Shown here: one piece after another, positions 54,909-64,000 of the stretch
Layout: the number at the start of each line of letters is the position of its first letter
How positions within the stretch are numbered: the stretch's first letter is position 1
Assembly (NCBI GenBank): GCA_030704615.1
Contig: CM060733.1
Coordinates: 64,790,001-64,854,000, forward strand
DNA length: 64,000 nt
Reading direction: 5' to 3'
DNA from: Takakia lepidozioides
Taxonomy: Eukaryota > Streptophyta > Takakiopsida > Takakiales > Takakiaceae
Notes under the pieces: generated by a model
The model's database searches: none
What the model was told of the DNA's origin: nothing
The model's input: only the letters and a program-made list of their open reading frames with translations
Program-made: the position numbers and the translations under genes

Positions 54909-56285
54909 CACCCCTGCTTCCCGACGTTGTGCTCAGCTCCCCATGATCCCCTTCCCATTCAGTGCTCCCCCTCATCCCCCAATCCCCTGCGGCTTCGCAA
55001 TGGACTTATATGCTCGGTCCCCTTCACCGTGCACTGCCCCCCCATGTATCACCCAAAGAGTTCGCTCAACAAAGCAGTGCGGCTGTCATCCAGCGGGGCA
55101 ATTATTGAAGCGAGTGCCTTGTGTTCAGTGACCCATGATGTTTTGTGTGATTCACAGTGGTATGAGAGACATTTGTGGTGACCTCGGTGGGAACCATTTG
55201 GATTCCCATAGTGTATATTACATATCGGACACCGTATATGTGGTTTTGAATCTCATAACCATTATACATTTGCTTCCAACGTGAAGCCACCAGTTCAAAG
55301 TTCTCCATTTGAAAAGGAGGATACCATTGCATTTGCAATGCAGTGCACCATAAAACTGATGCTTCAGTATCATCATCCCTTTCAGAGAGCAAATGACATT
55401 GTCTTGGACTAAAGCAAAAGTTTGTGGGCTCTGGGTCATCTTCCGACTCTCGGTTTTCGGCCGTTGTTGGGCAAATTTCAGATTTTTGCTTTGGAGTTTA
55501 TTTTCAGTTTTTGTTGCATGCTTATGCACCACTCGTACATGCAAGGGACTTGACCTTTCATAGTGCATGACACGGACATGACCTCTCACAATTTGCCCCT
55601 TCACATGCGACTTTTCACCCGTGATCCCCCAATTCGAAACCTGCCGTCCCTCATCCCCTCACCCCGTGGTCCCCTCATCCCCTCATCTCCCGCCCTGTTC
55701 CCCTGGTTCCCTGATCCCCTGGTCCCCTGGTCTCCCCGCCCGCTCCCCTGAATCCCTCATCCCTTGATCTCCCCACCCATCCCCCTGGTTCCTGATCCCC
55801 TGATCTCCCGGCCAGTTCCCCTGCTTCACTGATCCCCTGATCTCCCCACCCATTCCCCTGATTCCCTGATCCCCTGTTCTCCCCACCCGTTCCCCTGCTC
55901 CCGTTCCCCTGCTTCCCTGATCCCCTGATTTGCCAGCCCGTTCCCCTACTTCCCTGATCCCCGCTAACCCCTTGTACAATCCCTTGTCTTCTTCATCCCC
56001 TCATCCCCCGACCCCCCTGAACCTGATCCCCCTGATCCCCCTGAACGCCTTCCAGGCTCCCTTATCTCCCTCATCCCCCGATCCCCTGGCTAAGTGATCC
56101 CCATGTGGCACCGACCCCCCTGGTTCCCTGAACCCCCTACCCCCTCGTTCGATGACCCCCTCATCCGCCACATCCTTGGTTCTCTGATCCACCTCAAGGA
56201 TCCCCTCACCCCCTCACCCCTTGATCCCCTTCACAGCACAGTGGACGCCAAAGAAGGCACAAAGGGATTACCCCCTGAACTGGAC
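54909..56285. repeat. C-rich GATCCCC repeat region
   Basis: Dozens of short units such as CCCTGATCCCCTGATCTCCCC, densest at 55,620-56,240. Between 55,040 and 55,610 is sequence with minus-strand frames of unknown identity (a W..W-rich stretch near 55,320-55,260) and, on the plus strand, a segment reading LCSVTHDVLCDSQW (55,118-55,160) related to 47,080-47,120. Confidence 0.75.
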
Positions 56286-56290
56286 AAGCT

Positions 56291-57102
56291 TCATTTTTTT
56301 TTCGTGGGGAATGGAGATACAATAGCTATATCCGAGGCATCCGAGGCATGCACATGCAACAGTCTACGCTGCAAATCAACATCATCCCAATTATCCACTA
56401 TCCATCCACAAAGAAAATCCTGCTTTGATACTGCGTACTCACATGTAAACCAATCTGCTGTAAAAGTTGCCACCCATTTTTTTGTGATTTTAGTCTCCAA
56501 GTATTTCTGTATGAAAGTCATTACAAAGTAGCCACACTCCCAGCCGCTTGGTTGTTGTGTCACCTCAGGCTCCAGCCACTCCCATGCCATTATTTCCTTC
56601 CAAAGTACTGAGTCCAGTTCGGCTTTGTGTAGGTATGTTCTAAAAGTGCGAAGACGCGTTTCAAAGGCAAGTCGGCTATGGGATCTGAATGATGTCATGG
56701 AATTCAGATGAACAAACTTGGACTTATCAAAAACCATCAAACTCCAATGGCCCCTGCAGAACGCACATGTGTTTGAGGGCAGACACCACTAATGCTTTCC
56801 ATTCTCCAAATCAAATCAAAGTCGGTCAAAGCTGCAAAATAGGGTTTAAGAGGGACGTACCCAGTGCACAAGGGGATGAACCATGTCTGAACCTTATCTG
56901 GATCTTTCCCTAGGCACTTCTCAGCCACCCAATCATTTACAAGACCTTTGGAAATCATGTGAAGGTCGTCCTTGGACGCACCCTCCAAAGACGTCCATAT
57001 CAGTGTGTCCATCACAAGCCCATCAGCAACGATTACTCTTCTCCAGGGATAGCTGCAAAATATTGGCATACAAAAACACCCCTCCATCCCCCGCTTCCCC
57101 AT
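56291..57102 (-). CDS. Ulp1-type (C48) cysteine protease domain, two exons
   Basis: The last two exons of a protease of the SUMO-peptidase fold. The upstream piece (57,102-56,861) ends in WFIPLCTG. A 107-base GT-AG intron (56,860-56,754) joins it to GHWSLMVFD (56,753 to stop 56,291). The joined frame then contains the catalytic His (GHW), a VHLNSM stretch with Asn in the Asp position, a Gln (TQQPSG) and the Cys (W-E-C-G-Y-F). Such proteases occur both in cellular deSUMOylation and as passengers of plant transposons, including some MULEs. The transposon setting here favours the latter. Earlier exons are uncertain, and a stop-laden region lies at 57,110-57,260. I saw no frameshift within the two exons. 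Confidence 0.68.
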
Positions 57103-57594
57103 ACAATTTTGACAACCGTAGATAATCCCATGAACCCAGAATGGACTCCTGTGGAGTGCCTTTGAAGAAAATAAGGGAGCCCTTGTCCTCTAGGAGCTTT
57201 TCCCTCAGTCTATTCTGGTTTCTGCATTTAACACAAGTTCACAAAGTCAGACAGGTAGGCAATTAACTGTTAAGGGTGTTTTCAAGCAACCATATCATCC
57301 CCCTATTATGCGTATAAGCCCTGCTGAATGTACTCACCATGAATTTGGTCCCCCCTTGGTCGTTGGAAGCCCTGGCCCACTTACTTAGTGACTTCTGGCC
57401 AACCAGATTTCGCCTTCTGTTTCTTCCCTGTTCTGGTGATAGCTTTACTTTCCCCCTCAGCTGCACAGTTCTCCTCCCTCCCCCGCATCGTCACCCTTGA
57501 TTTTTGTGGCACGCTTTGGCTCCCCCTCATCCTTCGGGGGTCTTTGCTTCCCCTTGCCGATCCCCTCTCCGGTCTGCTCCCCCTTGCCCTTCAT
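57103..57594 (-). other. Unresolved middle of the zinc-finger/Ulp1 gene
   Basis: Contains a Lys/Glu/Gly-rich stretch (57,660-57,590), then a frame at 57,466-57,263 with KLSPEQGRNRRRN and KWARASNDQGGTKFMV. It is likely to be coding in part with introns, but splice sites could not be chosen. Confidence 0.4.
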
Positions 57595-58621
57595 CTATTC
57601 CTTCTCCTTCCCCTTATCCTTTGTTTTTTTCTGATCCCCCTGCTCTTTCCCGTGCAGGTGTAATTGGCGTCCCGAAGTTTTTGCAACAACCCTATGCCGT
57701 GTTTGACCTGCTACTGGGCCAAATGATGGTTTGCCGGAGGTCAAACCCATGTGCAAGGGGGTTGGAGCAGAAACCGCATGCGCAGGCACCGTCAGACCTG
57801 TGGTGAATGTGGAACCAGGGGTGAGCCCCAATTCAATATTCCAAGGATCTGTGGAAGCGATGGGAGCAATACCAAGGGGCTGGAGTAAGCACTCTGCTGT
57901 GGGGGAGACCAGATTATCTGCGAGTGCGGATAACAACGGGATGGCCTGTGGATGAGACGGGGGTGCACCTGGGAAAATAGACAAACCCCTCCATTGCCAA
58001 TTCGGTGTTCCCTGCCAATGACTCACGTTCAGGGGTCACCAACGTTGACATAACCTTAGCCTGTGTCGTCGGCAGAGGATTGGTGCATTCAAAATCGGTG
58101 TCGGACCCACTACGGCTAGTCCTCTTCGCAGGGGCAGCCACTTGTGAAGCTGCAGGCGCATCAGGCTTCCGTTTTCTTGCCCCTTTGGGCTGCTGCTGCC
58201 GATCAGTAGGGGACACGTCGTCTCCTAGTACGCACCGCGCTTCGGGGTTTGTACACCCTCTCAACCTCTCCACAAAATGAGTAACCTCCTTCGGGAACTC
58301 GGCAGTGGGCCAGGGTTTTAGTGGCAACTCAACCTTGTCCCAACCATCCACCATGTTCAACCAAGGACAACCCTCCCCATCAATGACATGCCTATTCAAC
58401 CTAACCTTATCCTTCATGGGCCGCCCACAAAACTTGCACTTATAGGGATTCCTTTGTTTCGCGCCATCACGAACTCTGAGGTCCGCCTCTGCCTCCACTA
58501 TCATCTCCTCCCACTCAATTGGCGTATACCAGAAAGGAACCTCATCCCCTTTCTTAGGCTTGTGCCAAAAAACCAGCATACCATCCTCCGGGGGAACAAC
58601 CTTAGGCCTAGTCTTGGCCAT
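57595..58621 (-). CDS. Zinc-finger protein with BED-like C2HC finger, probable N-part of the Ulp1 gene
   Basis: Starting at ATG 58,621 (MAKTRPK), the protein has a Trp-rich N-part (FWHKP, FWYTPIEWEE) and a finger K-C-K-F-C-G..R-L-N-R-H..G-E-G-C-P-W-L (about residues 50-78). These are followed by KARKRK-like and KRTSRS basic patches and a Pro/Ser/Thr-rich tail. The frame ends at 57,914 but continues in another frame from 58,026 to 57,595, probably through an intron with acceptor TTCCCAG near 57,970. The 77 codons open upstream are hydrophobic and lack support. The ligand pattern recalls transposase BED fingers, which bind DNA; identity is not certain. Confidence 0.55.
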
Positions 58622-58880
58622 AGGCAACGAGCACATGACGCCAAAATACACAAAAGAAAAAGCAAGGAACAGAAGCCAGAGAAAACAAGGAAGAGCACAC
58701 AGATTGCAACGAACAAAAGGAAAACACAACGCATACACAGCAAAGAGGATATGAGTAGAGCAGCTGAAAAACCACAACGAAGAGCCGCCACCAAAGAGTC
58801 GCTTCGCGAGGAAGACATTCCGCACATGCAGTATACCTAGGGGAGCGGGCACATGGGAGAGCAGGGGATCAGTCGATGGA

Positions 58881-58990
58881 CACGTGGCAACAACACCAGA
58901 CTGGGGATCACTGATGTTGACACGTGGGGAGATCTAGGCGGTTATAAGGCGACAACACCAGACTGGGGATCACTGATGTCAACACGTGGG
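58881..58990. repeat. Direct repeat with CACGTGG, period ~62 bp
   Basis: ACAACACCAGACTGGGGATC followed by ACTGATGT and ACACGTGGGGAGAT occurs twice in tandem (units starting near 58,888 and 58,951). Each copy has a CACGTG core. Confidence 0.8.
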
Positions 58991-59920
58991 GAGATGTGAA
59001 GTGGGAGCGAACCCCTAGGCAGTGTTAGAACATGGGGATCAAAGTAGGGGGACCAGACACGTGGGGGGATGTTAGTAGAGGGGAGCAGACATGTGCGGAG
59101 AGTACTAGATGTGACATGCATGGCGATTCTGTGGTCAGGGAGGTGACATGTGGGTAGCGAAGACAGGAGGAGCAGCGGGGGGGACCAGACAGTGGGGGAG
59201 CAGAAACTCGGGAGGGATTGGATGTTGGGATTTTTGCAAGTGAGGGATTGAGGGAGGGAGACAACTCATGAGAGGAAGGGGACCAAAACTGCAGGGGCAG
59301 AGAACATGAGAAGAGACCGATGTGTAGGACGAGTAAAACACCATGCTTAGGTCGAAAAAGAAATCCCTATAATGCATTATGAGCTGGCCGGTATACAACC
59401 ATCTTGGACTCTGCAACCTCCATCAATCCTATTCAGCTGCTCCACATGCAACCATGTTCGATTTTGCAACACACAGATGTTTACATGTCAATCTAGCAAG
59501 GTAAATAGTATGAAAAAACAAACATGAAGTTGAGGCTGAAGTTTAATATGCGAAAGCTACTATAGTTACAGATCCTCATCCCCCTACACATGGGATTTGG
59601 TGCAGCCTACGCCAATCCTCTACTTTAGCTTTCAAAACAACAAACAACAAACAAGAAAGAGGAAAACAAGAAAGAACAACAAAAGAAGAACAACAAGAAG
59701 AAGAAGAGAAGAAAATAACCCCCTGTGCGCATTGTATGCAAGACGTTTGTCGCTAGAGAATCACAAACGCCGTAGAGCGCACACGATTGAGGGCCTGGCA
59801 GGTCATCCCAAACCCGTCGAAGCAGGAGCACGAACAAGCACGACAGCTGGAAACCCTCAACCACGGAGATGGAGAGCCCTACCTCCACGACGAAGTGAAC
59901 AGCACATGCAGGTCCACGTG
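58991..59920. other. Unassigned interval upstream of the GC-rich repeats
   Basis: GGGGATC and CACGTGGGG motifs continue to about 59,270. 59,635-59,715 is an A/AG-rich (AACAA, AAGAAG) tract. No gene is seen. Confidence 0.5.
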
Positions 59921-61160
59921 GTGCGATACCCACCGTTGGAAATGGAAGGGATTGGGGATCGGTCGAAGGGGGATCAAAGCAGGAGATCGGCGGCAAGACC
60001 AGGGAGGGGGATGGACGACCGGGGGAGCGCCACGCAGTGGACCATCGCGCAAAACTATTGAACGGCGGGGGGACGACCACATCACGTTGAAGAGGGCCAA
60101 GGGGGATCAGTCCCCGGGGGGAGCAGGGGATGGGGAATGGATCGACATTGCGGGTGCCGCCACGTGGTCGAGGGGGATGGACGGTACGGCGACCGGGGGG
60201 GGGGGGGGGGTGGGGATCAACGATGAGGGACCGCGACGTGGCCCACGGGTCATGGAAGGCACTGTGGAGTGGAGCAGCATGTGGCGGGAGGGTGCTCGGG
60301 GGATCAGGCCTCTAACCGTTGCAGGGATCGACGGCGGAGGGGATTGCGACGTGGCGACGTGTCACTGTGAACGGCAATGGTTTTAGGTAAGATTGATGGG
60401 TAGGGGATCAACGGTTCGAGGAGCACCATGTGGCGCGCAATTGGGAGTAGGGGATCACTCCCGCCCTGGACGGGGGATCAACCCAGTTGCGGGGGAACGG
60501 CTCTGATGGGATGAGGGGATCGACGGCGGGGGGAGCACCATGTGGCGGTGGACGTGTCATCGGGCCATCATCCGGCCGTCGTCCATCCACTGCGCGGGAG
60601 GATGGCGGGGGGATGAGGGGTGGATGACCCGGAACATCCATTGTTTTGAGGTTGGATGGATGCGCAGGGGATCGACGGTTCGGGGGAGCCGCACGTGGCG
60701 GGCGATTAGGGTTGGGGGATCATTCCCGGTCCGGAAGGGGGATCAAGGCACGTCGGGGGAGCGGCGACGTCTGGGGGAGCGCGCCGTGGATGGGAGGAGG
60801 GGATCGACGGCGGGGGGAGCACCACGTGGCGATGGACGCGTCATGGGGCCTTCATCCGGCCGTTATCCATTTAATTGAGGTTGGATGGATGGGGAGGGGA
60901 TCGACGGTTCGGGGGAGCGCCACGTGGCTGGAGATGGGGGTGGGGGATCACTCTGGCACTGGACGGGGGATCAACCAGGTGAGAGGATCCACAGCGGGGG
61001 GCCGCCACGTGGCTGGAGATCGGGCGGTGTTGTGGGGTGCCGCGTGGCCAGCGGTGGGGCGGGGGACAGGGTCCCGGGCGGGGGCGGGCGGGCGGGCGGG
61101 CGTGGGTGAGGGGGGCGCGGGGAGCAGCGGGCGGAGGGGTCGGGGGGGGATGGGGATGAT
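59921..61160. repeat. GC-rich repeat region with GGGGATC and CACGTGGC motifs
   Basis: Irregular direct repeats; the clearest, GAGGTTGGATGGAT..GGGGATCGACGGTTCGGGGGAGC, starts at 60,648 and again at 60,877. CACGTG cores lie at 60,161, 60,692, 60,823, 60,921 and 61,006. Long open frames here on both strands follow from high GC and are not taken as genes. A run of about 15 G lies near 60,195, and GGGCGGGC repeats at 61,075-61,102. Confidence 0.75.
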
Positions 61161-62540
61161 TTGACATGGGGCATCCAGTTCGCCGACTAGGCTGCCGGAG
61201 CCGGTTTCCCGGCTGTACCTTGCGGGCCGTACCTGTTAGCTCACACGCTTGCAATAAAATCAAGCCACATCCATATTGGGACCCCCATAACTGGGCATTA
61301 CTTCGGCAGTAGTTACAGCACTACCCCCAACAATTTTACACTATGGGGAGGGCCATGGGGAGCACGAGAATTGAAGAGGAAAACAAGCCTCAAATGACAA
61401 TTGGCTCTCTTGCTTTGCTTCGGCACAACATAAGAGGAAGGTAAAGACTTAGGGAGCATGACTCAGCACAACACACCAATCAGCGCCTTGACCCGGTGTA
61501 AGGTACTTTGACCACATTTCCTCCATTGACTTGCATGTCTCCCCAAAGTCTCTCTCTACAAGAGAGCCAACAAAGATGATTGACAGGTAAATTTTCTTGT
61601 CAACTTGACAACTCCCCAGGGACATTCTCTGGAGGCTCCTGAGAAATTGTTGCTGGTTAAGGATCATTGATTGCTGCCGCAAACAGGAGGTGGTACTTTT
61701 ATCCAGTCTATGGAGGGGGGACGATCACGCTAGATTATATTAGCTACTGTGGCGGTGCAGTTCACAGAGCCCTAGCCACCGAGCCTGCAACAATGTCACG
61801 TCTACAAGAGAGATTGCCGGAGGCGCTGAAAAGAAAAAAGGAAAAGCGGGATGGAAGATCAACTTGGCTCACACCGGTTAAGAGGGGGGAGGTACGTATA
61901 GCTGCTAGAGGCGCACTAGCAGCTGCGAAAATGCGCAGGCAAAACAAAAATACTTAGCAGCAGCAGCTCCCCTGGGGAGGCGTAAGGTAGATATGGCAGG
62001 GCCCACAAATCGTAGGCGCAGTTAATGCCACAGTAAAGGCAGCGTGAAGGCCGTGGTCGCATTGAAGGCAGCCATTACTAGAGCCCGCTTTGTTCGTACG
62101 TGCCTTCACTGCTCCCCACCCTTGCGTCTCTTGGACCTACTAGACTTGTTCACTTCACTACTCCCTCTGCCCATGCCCACTTCGGGATTTATTTTTATGT
62201 TGGTGTGACTCCCAAGTTGAACTGTCGAGACTGATCTCCAGGGTATCATTTGTGCGAGAGCTTGCTGGACTTCTTTAGTTAGCTGGTTGTTGTAGTTTTT
62301 CTCTGTATCAATTACGTTGACACTCTCTCGAGTCTGTTGGTTAGCGTCACGTGTGCCTCGATAGGCCACCACCCCAGAATATTGTGAGTTGGGTGGAAGG
62401 AAAGGAAGGGAGAAGTCTAGATATTTGTGACAGAGCTGCGAAGGCAAACCTGCTGGTGGCGAAGGTAACTTTTGTGCGGGCTGGCTCAGAGACTTTTGTT
62501 GAAGTGGGTGTAACTAGGAATGTGGCAGTGTTGAGAGCGT
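61161..62540. other. Unassigned interval upstream of the HD-ZIP gene
   Basis: Short frames on both strands (for example 61,449-61,682 and 62,106-62,447 on the minus strand) resemble no known domain. No repeat shared with the rest of the window was seen. Confidence 0.45.
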
Positions 62541-63165
62541 GACTTGTTAGACTCCGAGAGGGAGAAAGAGAGAGAGACAGGTGTTTTCAGCGCCAAAGGT
62601 GCTGCTTCTCTCTCCCTCCTTTTCTCTGCACGGTTGGAGAGAGGGCGGGAGGCAAAGTTCAATAGTGCTATGCACTTTGCATTGCCTCCCTCTTCTCTCC
62701 AGTCCCGAGCTCTCGTTTTGTTTTCGCGTTAATCCTTATTCTCCCCCTCCTCTTCGTTCGGGTCTGGTACTGCATTATTTTCGATTTGATACATTTCTTA
62801 CAGAGCTGCAGTGGAACCGCCACTTGTTCTTTCTCTCACCGCAGCTCGTGGGGTGGTTTCGAGTTAGTATACTCGCTTATCTCAACATCTAGATTTTGGA
62901 GTGACTGTTTAGATTACAAGTCATCTTGGAAGCCACAGCAACCTGGTTCAAACAGAGCAACCCGATCGAAAGGTCAAATTTCCAGCCTACCGCCATATAG
63001 TCATGTCATGGTAAAGACAGAGGTGACGTATATGTAGCTACAAATCCTTTCTCTTGTGGAAAGGAACTGGTACCCTGTGGAAAAGCACAGATGAGAGCAG
63101 GTTATCGAGGCTCGTAGTGGGGCGTGGTAAAGGCTTGTGATCAGACCTGGGAAAGCTGCGGACGA
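62541..63165 (+). promoter_or_regulatory. Putative promoter/5' leader of the HD-ZIP IV gene
   Basis: GAGAGAG- and CTCTCTCC-rich tracts at 62,555-62,700 look like a plant 5' leader. A nine-codon upstream frame (ATG 63,091, stop TAG 63,115-63,117) precedes the main start by 48 bases and could lower translation. An intron in this leader is possible but not resolved. No TATA box was found with confidence. Confidence 0.35.
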
Positions 63166-64000
63166 ATGAGGCTGGGGGGTGTAACAGTATCAGCAACTCC
63201 TAACGGTACGCTAGGAAGGGGCTTTGGGGACTTCGGGGGTATGCCCGCTGGGTTGATGGCCCCTCCGCGACCGGTGCCACCGTTGGCAATGTCTCGCCCA
63301 CCCCCGAAGAATGTCTACGGGTCTGCTCCGGGCCTCTCACTGGCCCCTCCAAGTGGGCTCGAGAACCAGCGCGAAGTGAGCCAAACGGCTGAGAGTGAGC
63401 AACAACACAAAAACAAAGAAGAAGAGTATGAAAGCAGGTCAGGCAGTGACAATATGGAGGGAGGCTCCGGTGATGATCAGGATCCTGATCATCCACCGCG
63501 CAAGAAGAGGTATCACAGGCATACGCCACGCCAGATTCAAGAGATGGAAATGCTATTCAAAGAGTGCCCCCACCCTGATGACAAACAGCGACAGCAGCTG
63601 AGCAAGAATCTAGGCCTGGAACCCCGTCAGGTTAAGTTTTGGTTTCAAAACCGGAGAACACAGATGAAGGCCCAGCAAGAGCGAGCTGAGAATTCAATCC
63701 TCCGAGCTGACAACGATAAACTGCGGTCCGAAAATATCACAATGCGGGAGGCAATCAAGAATGCGTCTTGTCCGCACTGTGGGGGGCCCGCGACCATGGG
63801 TGAGATGTCATTTGACGAGCAGCAACTGCGCATCGAGAATGTGCGCTTGAAGGATGAGCTGGATCGCGTTTCTGCTTTGGCCGCAAAGTACCTTGGTCGA
63901 CCTATCCCCCCAATGGCCCCTCATGCTCTTCCAAGCTCATCTCTCGATCTGCAAGTGGGCGGGGGCAGCTTCGGCATGCATGCAGCACCTGCTGGCATGG
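63166..64000 (+). CDS. Class IV homeodomain-leucine zipper transcription factor (5' part, open at window end)
   Basis: From ATG 63,166, after an in-frame stop at 63,115, 278 codons run to the window end without interruption. Residues 1-60 are Gly/Pro-rich ([16 protein letters not shown]). Residues 87-106 are acidic ([15 protein letters not shown]). The homeodomain spans about 112-171 with K-F-W-F-Q-N-R-R in helix 3. The zipper-loop-zipper at about 172-245 has the loop pair C-P-H-C (202-205) that marks class IV and ends AAKYLGRP. The START and SAD domains should follow outside the window. Family members act in the nucleus and bind L1-box-like sites to set epidermal fate in land plants; that is family knowledge. 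No intron interrupts the part seen, although introns are common in this gene class. Confidence 0.93.
   Translation, partial: MRLGGVTVSATPNGTLGRGFGDFGGMPAGLMAPPRPVPPLAMSRPPPKNVYGSAPGLSLAPPSGLENQREVSQTAESEQQHKNKEEEYESRSGSDNMEGGSGDDQDPDHPPRKKRYHRHTPRQIQEMEMLFKECPHPDDKQRQQLSKNLGLEPRQVKFWFQNRRTQMKAQQERAENSILRADNDKLRSENITMREAIKNASCPHCGGPATMGEMSFDEQQLRIENVRLKDELDRVSALAAKYLGRPIPPMAPHALPSSSLDLQVGGGSFGMHAAPAGM

Noticed and set aside
58622-58852. N-terminal extension of the zinc-finger protein with a hydrophobic, membrane-like stretch
   Set aside because: The frame is open but biased, and a better start (ATG 58,621) directly precedes the conserved-looking part.
46742-58852. One single MULE of the Kaonashi type carrying both transposase and Ulp1
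   Set aside because: After undoing the inversion the transposase and the Ulp1 gene would read toward each other, and no terminal inverted repeats were found, so the link stays open.
59787-61263. Several long open frames (up to 199 codons) in GC-rich sequence
   Set aside because: Stop codons are rare at this GC content, frames exist on both strands at once, and the sequence is repetitive.

Overview
The window comes from a land-plant nuclear genome. Two genes fix this. One is a double B-box (BBX18/19-type) zinc-finger gene whose exons are spread over 24,881-34,937 (+). The other is the 5' part of a class IV homeodomain-leucine zipper (HD-ZIP IV) gene at 63,166-64,000 (+), cut by the window end. 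Their residue choices, and the lineages of LTR elements, fit an early-diverging land plant (bryophyte, lycophyte or fern) better than a flowering plant; this is an impression from family knowledge, not a database result. A 500-base run of N (5,949-6,448) shows this is a draft scaffold. Nearly everything else is transposon-derived.

Layout. 1-5,874: degraded Ty3/gypsy chromovirus (+), gag to chromodomain, with its 3' LTR. 7,668-12,622: a second Ty3/gypsy type with a D-G-G-S-G protease (copy A, +), cut inside integrase. 12,623-22,674: a 10-kb unit with long inverted ends and GGCTGTG tandem arrays; it holds an antisense-type ORF cluster (13,590-16,262, -) and a second copy (B) of the copy-A element (16,854-21,787, -). 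22,724-24,880: a CACTAG minisatellite, two hairpin-forming palindromes and the BBX upstream region. 24,881-34,937: the BBX gene; intron 1 is about 8 kb and carries two antisense LINE copies. 36,405-37,590: another LINE relic. 38,887-41,946 and 49,870-52,231: one complex repeat family (block X) in opposite orientations. 41,944-46,741 (+) and 52,229-54,908 (-): the 3' and 5' halves of one chromovirus. 46,742-49,430: Mutator-like (MULE) transposase with an MULE core and a SWIM finger (-). 54,909-56,280: GATCCCC-rich repeats. 56,291-58,621: zinc-finger/Ulp1-protease ORFs (-). 58,880-61,160: GC-rich repeats studded with CACGTG. 63,166 to the end: HD-ZIP IV.

Main finding. The two chromovirus halves break at the same place (gag/protease boundary), and block X breaks at the matching place. 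Flipping about 41,945-52,231 rejoins both and leaves the element between identical 5-bp flanks (GGGTG in element orientation). This points to a ~10.3-kb inversion after insertion, with microhomology (TTG) at both junctions. Other notable points are the BBX gene that keeps an intact reading frame across an 8-kb LINE-loaded intron, a candidate GC-AG intron and a histidine tract in that gene, plausible introns in the MULE transposase and Ulp1 genes, and the repeat-bounded 10-kb unit.
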